Shown here piece after piece: positions 55,701 through 64,000 of a DNA stretch of 64,000 bases. The DNA is from Trichostrongylus colubriformis. Lineage: Eukaryota; Nematoda; Chromadorea; Rhabditida; Trichostrongylidae. The notes under the pieces were generated by a model. The model was given only the letters and a program-made list of their open reading frames with translations. It searched no databases and was not told the DNA's origin. The position numbers were made by a program, and so were the translations under genes. Within the stretch, counting starts at the first letter, position 1; each line of letters opens with the position of its first letter. Where the stretch lies: assembly GCA_963978905.1 (NCBI GenBank), contig OZ022256.1, positions 52,438,001 through 52,502,000 of the forward strand. The letters are read 5' to 3'.

Positions 55701-58329
55701 TCAAATTTCCCAATGTATAAACGCATTCTTTGAGTAGGTAGGAAGTTTGGAATGCATCAGCAAATTTGAACTTTAAGGGAATTCATCAAATGTCAGCAAT
55801 GGGACAAAAAAGCACTCCTTTCTAAAGTGACGAAACCGAAATAATCAAGGCTAAAAACAAACAAATTAAGGGCGTTGATCCTCAAAAACCTTTTGTCGAT
55901 GTGCCACGCACTTTTGGGATTGTGAAATTGTTGAGGTGTACGTGGTGGTTCAATTTTCTATTCACACCTTTTCCTCGTTATTCTTTTTGCCTACTTCTCT
56001 TTCGCGTTGGAATTATCAGGAACTGCCGACAGCATTAGGTCCTCCCGGTTTCTTGATTTTCGTTTTCGTCGATCTTAGAAGTTCATCGAGTCACGTTCCC
56101 TGTAGTATTCGTCAACGGAGAACTGGTTCTGGAAATATTGACGTGGACTTTTTGTTTTGTGGGTTCTATTTATCTAACTGTCACAAGAGTTATTTATCTG
56201 GGAGTGATGAGCTTTAAGTGCCTAGCTAGCCCTGTTTCATTTTTATTACTCGAGTCCTCCTTGTAGAGAGAAGAAGAACATTATCCAATGGGTATGGGCC
56301 TTATCTCCGCGACTGGCTTTGAGAGAACTCAACCGACGTACCTCACGAATAATGTCAGCGCCTCTAGCCACTGCCACACTTCTGCGATTATAAGCATTTT
56401 CATGTGTGCGGATATCCCAAGTGTGTACATAGGACGTGGTCCCTCTATGCATGCGTTACAAATCATTTCGCAGTCTTTATCTCTGTGGCCCTCCTCCTCT
56501 CTCTCTATTTGCTTTGGACTTCCGGGCAGGTTGGCGCACCGTCGCTGGCAATTATTTTCATAAGAATTCTTTTGCCTTGAATTTATGCCGTTGTAATCGG
56601 TTTCAAAAGGCTTTAAATATTCATACATTCACGTACAACCTCTCAGTTATTGAATTTCTGGGCATATCGTATTTCTCGTCCTTGTTCCTTTACACATCTA
56701 ACAATGAAATGAACCCTTACCTACCCGAATGAATAGTTTTTGTGTTGTACTACTGTGAGATTCATTTCATTCCGGCCTTTCCGATTTATGTAACGTATCT
56801 GGAAGTGCGGCTTACAATGATAGTGAAGCACCGGAGGGCGTAGGTGGTTGAGTGTCGAAGATGCCTCTCCTATTCCTTTATTTTTTTTAGTCCTTTCTTG
56901 ATCAGAGTTCGTTATTGATCCAATTATCATTCGTGAAATCTGAACGAAAATGGGAGACATGGCGTATTTCAGGGAATCATCTAGGCAATCTCCTCTGAGT
57001 GCTGCCATCATACGTGGAGGGATGCATTTCTTATCCTAAGGAAGGCTCACCCACATTGAAAGATGAATTTCACAAGTCCTCCATACCGATCGATTTCACT
57101 CGCAGTAGGACCTTCTGCATGGATTCAGTGCCGATCGATACCATAAATGGATACATGGCTCATGCAGCATTGCTTCCACCTTTTCCGCACGCCGAGTCAT
57201 AAACACCTGGCAACGCGCCAAGCGTTCCCGGCTTACCATCCTTGGACCGCCCGATGCGCCCATGCGTTCCAAGTGTGCTAAGCAAACAATGACGTTCACG
57301 CCATTCATATGCTAAGCTTCGAATGGTTTAACGTTTCCCATACAGCCACAACCGTGGGAATTTCTCCAGTAGATGGTTATTCCTGGGGTTTCTTTGAATA
57401 TTCCGTAAAAAAGTTTCTAGGAAGGGTGTCCGTGTTGGGGAAAACTCGTCATAATGTTCTGAAAACGGTAGGAAGCTAATCCTTATCTATCATAAAAGAT
57501 TCGATGCGCCATGAACCGGCTCGGAAGAGTAGTATTGATTACGTGTCAGTCAAAACAGACAGAATTTCAAGGTGTCTTTCGATGCTACTTCGGTTAACTT
57601 ATCCCTCAAATTCATCAATCTACTTTTGAAGTCCTCTACCAGATGGTGTGTTTTGATTGACCAAGGGAAGGACGAAACCAGTGACTTATGTAGCTTTTCC
57701 CCTTCTCGACGTGTTGTCGAGGTAGTTGGGGTCGAGCCTGTGTCTAGGATTTTTTTTTTGGGAAATATAACCCATCCATTGACTCGTCGGAGGCTACCTG
57801 TTGCCATGCGAGAGGCAACCCTGAAAAAAGTCATCAATCGATAACCGTGATTGTTACCTAACACAAAGCATGATTAACGCATGGCACCCTTTTTAGATAT
57901 CCCTCATCGGTCTTAAAATTCCGCGCAAATGCGTGGGTGTAGGGGTTTCCTTTGGAGGATATTTTAAAATACGACCATCCCTCAAGGGTTTCTCGACCAT
58001 ACCTAACCCTGAAAGTGATAGGGTCGATGTATTTTGGGTAGGGAAAGAGGGCGTCTCATTTGGAGAAAGAAATCTTTCCAAGAATCTTCAAGGAGTTACA
58101 TACCTTTTTTTCTGTGCTTTATTAAAATTTCGTCAGTCGATAATCACTTTTTATGTTGGTCGTATTCCTCAAATATTTTCTCCAACCGAGTGACTGACCG
58201 TAGTTGTCATTCTCAGGTCCGTTACTGTCGCTATTGCACATCTGTGTAGCTTAGTTCAGCGCAAATACCATCTTTCCGTGGAGATTCCGTTCACTTACAA
58301 TCACTTAATTTCTTATTGATTTCTGCATA
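55701..58329. other. Intergenic, nothing recognised
   Basis: No gene or element was recognised. Open frames near 56250-57010 and 57550-58190 lack domains and splice support. Confidence 0.45.
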
Positions 58330-61300
58330 TACTTTGCCATGTGAAATCTATCGTAATTTGCATTCGAAAACCATCTGTTGAAAATCATTTCTCATTCCCT
58401 GTCCTTCCATACTGGCACTGGACCAAACAAGCCCCTGGCCACCCAGGAATTCCTTCCAGGAACCCTCTGATGATCCGATTTTCAGCATTTTTTGAGCTTA
58501 CTGTACTCCTTCGCGTTGACAACGATGGATTAGTGTCCTGGTCGATGGCTGATTTCGAAATGGCTTTCGTTTACTTTGCGCTGACTTGCGCCTGAAAATT
58601 TCTGTGCTACCTACCAAAGTTCAACGTGAAGCAAAGTGGCCCTCACGCTGGCGCTATGAACATGTGAATCAGCTACTCGGGAGCCTCGGAGAAGGAAGAG
58701 GAGTCTCAGTTTGTCACTTAGATTTGCTTAAAGTCAAGGGCACAGCTTACTGTTTGCCATTTTGTGTTCATACTCAATTGTGGGTCCAGTCATTGTTAGT
58801 GATTGATTGATTACCCAGGCAGTAGGAAGGGAAGAAATAGGGATGCGAAGATGTCCTCCTCACATGAAGTCTGAATACAAGTCTTTTCAACGAGTTTTAT
58901 GAGTTGATGAAGAAACAAGGAAATCCTATATTTGCCGATCCGCTGCAGTTGTAGATAAATCGGATAAATCACGAATATGTATCCCGAATGCGTGATATCT
59001 GATTTCCTTTTGGCACCTCTTCTTGAACCCCTCACGCCCCCCCCCTCAACCCCTCCGAACTTCTCACCTAAATTCTCGTCTCTTTTTCGCAAGCTCCACT
59101 ACACTGGCTCACTGCTCCTAGAACACTTACCAACGCCACGAGTATAGCAGCGTTCATAGTTCGCGGACCAGCCATCGCTCTCTTTGTGGTGCGACCAGTG
59201 AGGGGGTGTGGTTGTTGAAGAGGGCGCCAGTGTGCAAGAGGAACTAGTGCGCTATCCCATGCAGCCACTGGTCTGTGACCTGCCATACTGTTAAAAAAAC
59301 GACGACATCTCTAGAAAGCTCACCGGCGACACGTGATCTCCAGGACCGCCCATCGGAAGGGTAGCTATGCCATCCGGGCACTCAAAGGCAGGTAGACGCT
59401 TCAGGCGTGGATTCTCTGAGATCGTCTAGCTTCGCCGCCATTCCACTTGCGATCGATACGCACTTGCGTGGGATGCCATGCATCCGGCTATGGACCACGT
59501 CGATCGATCACATTGCTGCGTCTATACCGAAGGTTCGGAGAAAACGCGAAGGGATGGCATAAGATGGGGCTTGAATGTCCTCCTATCAACCTCAGTAGCT
59601 GTTCTCGATCTTACGGTATTGCCTTTTTCTTGAGAATCGCTGGATTAATAATGGCATATTAATAATGGGACAACCGCTGTCGTTTACCTCGCGGTCACCT
59701 GTGCCACGGAAAACTTGGGAGCTGCCATTCGGTATTCCACAATAATCAAACTGATTCTGATACTGGACAAAGGAACTCAGAGGCATGAAGCGGAAGGTCA
59801 CATTCAGGCCATTAGTCAGCACTATTTTGAAGCCGAAAACGAGCCTTTCTATTTGCATTTGTGTTCATTCTCAATTGTACGTCCTGTCAATGTTGACCAT
59901 TTCCCATGCTTGCGCTCCATGGTGATGTAACCTAGTCATATTGATTTATTGATTAATAGTCAATGAGCTGAGCCAGCAGGATGTCTCTGCGTTGATTTAT
60001 GGGAATTGCACAACATGAACACATAATAATGTATTTAGTAGTTCTGCTTCGAGAGCTTTCCATGATCACCAGTCATCAATAGATAAACTAACGAGTTGGA
60101 ATTTGAGATGGGGTGATAACTGGGGAAAAACTCTTCGATTCCCTTGAGCTTTAGGAGAATACCCCGTCACCTTTTCGCTTTCAACGTAAGTTCTGCGCAA
60201 AACCTGTAGCATTTATAGTTGGCGTACCAGCAGCCATCCTCGCCGTTGTAGTGACTCATTGAGGAAGGGGCACCAGTCAGGGTGCTTCGAGAGTCGCGAA
60301 TTTCTCAACAGTGGGGGGGGGGGGGTGGGCATGGTGTCTGGCCTAGAGGTCATCTATGATCCGGGGGGCCGTTTTGTCCAGGAGGATCTTATGGTTGTAC
60401 TTTGCGTATATTAATTCTGAACAGATCCTTTATGCCTCTGGAGTGTTCCTTCGCTGAAAAAATGTTTCGTGTGGAGTTTCCTTTTCATGAGAAAAAAGTG
60501 GTGTGCAAGTTGCATTTGTGCTTTGTGTGCGTGCCTTTTACAATTAGGTGGTTCCGTACCGTAGAGGAGGAGGAGGAGGGGGGAAGGGGGAAGGGGAGGG
60601 GGGGGGGGGGGGGTAAGAATCGCACTGGAGCGGCCATTTTCCTCTTCACCTGGGAGTGCCTTCGTGCCACTTCGTGCACCAGGCGGTCCTCAGCTGCCAT
60701 CCCAGACGACCGGTGGTCTGCCGCACCCGGTGGGAGAACAGCTGGATGGTTCCAAGAGCAAGCTCATGGCCTTCGTGCAGCAATGCACAAGATCGTTGAC
60801 TTAGGCCGCCCCGTCTTCATAGTTTGCAGTGCCGGTAACATGGTGTGGCTGTGCGTCTCTGCCTATGCCACCCTTCCTCGTTCCTGCGTCGTCCGTACAT
60901 CTGCCTCAGTGCATGTGAACGCAGCCTGCGGCGCAAAGTGTGGTCGCGGCCTCACAAAGACCGTATGTGATAGATATCCACACGTGTGAGAAATTCATTC
61001 GACTATGAACCCGTCAATCGATTACTTCGGTTGATCATGGAGGATTATCAAGTTGGAATATAGGCTATTAAGTATTCCATTGATCATTAGTTATTTTTGA
61101 GTTGACGGAGTAATGTAGTTTTCCATGATAATCTCCGGATTAGTGTCCTTTGACTTGGTTGTTAGTTGATTTCAGAACGGCTTCCGTTTACTTTGCGCTG
61201 GCTCGTGACCGGCGTGTTATGGGTTTGCTATCCGAAGTTCACCGCAAGGCACAGTAATTTCGTATGTTATTAGTCAGCTCTAACCAAAAATCTCCACTGT

Positions 61301-61770
61301 ATCCAAAGCGGTAAGGAGGATATACTGAGGCCTAAAGACCGAGGTTGTACTTTGCAAAACTGGACCCCCGCGGTTTGGTCAATCGCACGGTCGTCACGCG
61401 CTACTGCTTGCATCTTCCGTGCTCTTACTTGAGCGTGCCATTTTCCGTTCCTGCCTTATACTACTCCTGCAACGTCGTTCACAGTTTCACTGGATCGCGT
61501 TTGATTTCGCATAATCCAGAATTGTTGGATCGGTATATATCCAATGCTGACTTGCAACTATAGAACTGCAAGCGAACTGCAAAATGTGCGCAGTATCTAA
61601 CCGCGGTCGTAGAACAGTTGTGAAGCTGAAGACGTACCATCTCATTGCATTTGTGTTCATTCGTAATTGTGAGCCCTGGCTTTATTGACCACTCTCCATT
61701 CTTGCATACCATGCTATTGATGAAACCAAGCCGTATCGATTTCACTAGTTGCTTACTGATTTTTATTTAC
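58330..61770. repeat. Diverged duplicated segments without a recognised gene
   Basis: GGATTAGTGTCC ... CGTTTACTTTGCGCTG occurs at about 58530-58585 and again at about 61138-61200. TTGTGTTCAT(A/T)CTCAATTGT occurs at about 58763 and 59858, with a diverged third copy at about 61650. Short frames in these copies are not conserved. A minus-strand signal-peptide-like start at 59157 (MNAAILVALVSVLGAVSQC) has a donor but no further exon. Purine-rich tracts lie at 60313-60325 and 60563-60614. Confidence 0.5.
60803..60960. mobile_element. MITE family M3, copy c
   Basis: GCCCCGTCTTCATAGTTTGC ... GTGTGGCTGTGCG on the left and ACGCAGCCTGCGGCGCAAAG on the right resemble M3a; the ends are degraded. Confidence 0.5.
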
Positions 61771-61982
61771 TGTTTACTGGGACAGTGTTGGGCCACGGTT
61801 ACTTTCGTTAATAATTGATGAACTCGTAACCGTCATCGTTCCTGTGGTGAGGCACCCAATGTGAAAGGGCTGCTATTGAAGAGGTGCTGGTTTTTCGTGA
61901 GCTGAGCGGTCCACAATCTCTATCCCAACGGGCAGTGGCTAGCCGCACCTGGCGAGAGAACAAATTCACCGAAAACTTAGGC

Positions 61983-62134
61983 CGCCGTTAGACTTCGCAA
62001 TTTTGCGGTCGCACTTTCACGCGATACTACGACCTGGAGATTGTGCTATGCTACAACTTCGCGTGCGGAGTCACGACACTGCAAAATTGCAGAATCACAA
62101 TCGCAAAATCGCAGAATCGCGAAGTCTGACGGCA
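61983..62134. mobile_element. MITE family M2, copy c
   Basis: Ends CCGTTAGACTTCGCAATTTT and AATCGCGAAGTCTGACGG are inverted; the centre contains CGCAAAATCGCAGAATCGC repeats. Homologous to 38288-38411. Confidence 0.75.
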
Positions 62135-64000
62135 GCCTCGCCACCAGCGTTGCTTACGAGGCACGTGATCAATGACGTCACAGCAGTCGCGCAGCGAACG
62201 AACAGCAAGGACCTTGGTGCACTCGCGAGCTTTTGCTTGCAGCAGAGATCCTGTGGCGTCATAACACGTCGCCCATGAGCTTTTCTCGCGCTCACTTGCA
62301 ACTAGTATGTCCTCACGAACGATGCCTGTCTCCCACTATGAACCTATTCAACGAGTTGGATTACTAGCGTTCATACTACATTCGTGTCGTTCATTGTTTT
62401 AGTGTACTGCATCTCTTGCAGTAACAGTGGGTCAAGCTGTGAATGGGCTCATTCCCTTGGCATACCTTACTTCCGCCTTCCTCTTAGATTAATTCGTGCT
62501 TCTGATTTGAACAGTGTTCCCCTCTGATTGCATCTTTGACTTCATGTTTGAAATCGAGGTTTATCTGAAACCCCATGCGCAGCAGGACATCGAAGACTTA
62601 TGTCGCGGTGCTATCGCAATTGGGGAAGGGGGGCTACCACTGGACCCTATTTTTACTCAAGCCAAAAAGGGGAAAGGAGCCCCTTTCTTCCTCGTTCAAG
62701 TCTTAGGCAAAAGTATATGCTTTCAGAAGTACTCAGGTGTGAAACTCTTTGTGAGATGCTCTCCCCCCCCCCACCCTCCACCATTGCGATAAACCATGTC
62801 GCTTTTTGATAGCACTTCCAAAACCGTGAATAAAAAACTACGTTACGACGATTCATTAAGACATAAACAACAATAAACTTAGTGCCACTGAAGGTGTAGA
62901 GTGTCTGTGGGTGTGTCATTAGGACAGAAGATTCGCTTCGCGGTGTCCAGCATGTGACTCAGAGGTGCCTATTATGCGGCTCGAATTGGATGGGTTTTGG
63001 AGCGTTGACGGTGCTCTAAGCCTTGTTCTAGGCGCAATCGCTCCAGGACTAAACTAATACGGCGCCCTTAGCTCGCACCGTTGCGTTGCGTGCCAAACGC
63101 GGCCACGCGAATTTTCTGTCTTAATGGCATACAGCCGAATGTCTGTCGATCAAGACAGGAGTTCCACGATTGGGTCAGTGGTTGGATTATGTGGATGAGA
63201 AAGGCGCCAGAACTCTCAAACAGCCACCTGATGCTTCTTAATGAAGATGGGCGAAGATTGAGCTGACCAGTTTGCTCGACATGTTCTCTAGGAATTTTTG
63301 GCTTTCATTACGTGAGGCCGCCGTTATCCCTTGCAAATATAACATTTCGCAGTTCGCTCGCACTTCGAGTTAACTTTGTGCACGTAACCATGCTGCGTTT
63401 TTGTGATCATGGAGATCGCTTTTTCGTGAAGTATAACCGCACTCTATTCTCATCAATCTCCTCTTTTCTCATCAATATCCTCTTCCCTTTCTGGCATATA
63501 GAAACCACTCGTTTACGGATAAATCGACCCGAAACAGTTTGAGATGTTCGGTGCACTGCCTTTGCTTGACTACTGATCGTTTGTTACACTAACTTTTGTA
63601 TGTGAAGCCGTAATTCGCATTCGAATGTCTTTCCAAAAATTCAAACTTTGAGCCAGCTTTCACCATTCACGCTGGCATCCGCACAGAAGAAGCGCTATAT
63701 GATTATTGAACCTTTTTGTCATTCTTCTCCCATTCATCTTTTCTAGTTGCTCTTTGAACTTGCGGCACAGACTCTTTACCTGGCCTTTTTTATTACTTTG
63801 CATTTCGTGCCCAAGAAAATTCAGCTTGGAGCGAGTGATCCTGAAATTAGGTTGCTATCTATTAAAGGACCATTAGGGAACCCAAAAGCAGTAAGCAGGA
63901 GGTCGATCCAGGCTATTAGTCACGACTGTTATGGAGCCAGAGATGCGGCTCTGTGTTTACCATTCTCCACCTGAAGATACATACACCATCCAGTCATTGT
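62135..64000. other. Intergenic, nothing recognised
   Basis: No gene was recognised. A poly-C stretch lies at 62763-62772. A diverged M4-like fragment may lie near 63005-63115 (GGCGCAATCGCTCC, GGCGCCCTTAGCTCG). Confidence 0.45.

Noticed and set aside
59068..59286. A minus-strand frame with a signal-peptide-like start at 59157 and a GTAAGT donor
   Set aside because: No following exon or homologue was found, and the frame is short; recorded only as a remark in the 58-62 kb region.
60402..60989. A 195-codon plus-strand frame
   Set aside because: It crosses a purine tract and an M3 MITE and shows no domain, signal peptide or splice evidence.
1..64000. CRISPR arrays, bacterial operons, rRNA genes, spliced-leader RNA genes
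   Set aside because: None was found; the repeats are tandem, inverted or dispersed transposon-type repeats and the gene structure is nematode-like.

Overview
This is eukaryotic, nematode-type DNA. Most of it is intergenic, the open frames are short, and the few convincing genes are small and secreted or membrane-anchored. Two genes have TTTCAG or TTGCAG directly abutting the ATG, as expected for spliced-leader acceptors. Their introns are 55 and 63 bases, and polyadenylation signals follow closely. Secreted ShKT (six-cysteine) proteins and abundant small inverted-repeat transposons suggest a strongylid parasite such as a hookworm; the species is inferred, not shown.

Layout. (1) 1-6.1 kb: no confident gene. 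(2) 6.18-7.64 kb (+): a two-exon secreted Gly/Pro/Ser-rich protein. (3) 8.4-9.1 kb: an internally deleted mariner-superfamily element. (4) 9.4-27.1 kb: an ShKT gene cluster built by repeated duplication. It holds a decayed first copy, a three-domain gene, a two-domain gene, a two-domain copy broken by a stop codon, and an inverted single-domain copy. Two of the genes sit in tandem units of about 3.3-3.6 kb; the end of one MITE family lies at the unit starts, and a SINE is inserted in the second unit only. (5) 29.4-31.05 kb (-): a second secreted low-complexity protein. Its first about 50 residues and its last exon match the 6.2 kb gene, but the core is Pro/Ala instead of Gly/Pro/Ser. (6) 31.7-34.8 kb: an inverted pair of mariner transposase fragments, a MITE and tRNA-like inverted repeats. 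(7) 36.7-37.1 kb (-): a Tyr/Pro-rich CYSTM tail-anchored protein, complete only when its second exon is joined. (8) 37.4-64 kb: a MITE-rich stretch with hAT-like (8-bp target duplication) and MULE-like (9-bp) non-autonomous elements, and a few weak coding candidates.

There is no operon. The ShKT genes form one local family in which every internal exon boundary in the intact copies is phase 0, so whole domains can be lost without breaking the frame. The two low-complexity genes form a second family with fixed ends and a freely changing middle. The most original features are these two families, the MITE-bounded duplication, and a 1.3 kb terminal-inverted-repeat element (two copies, 3-bp target duplications) that carries a tRNA-like segment.
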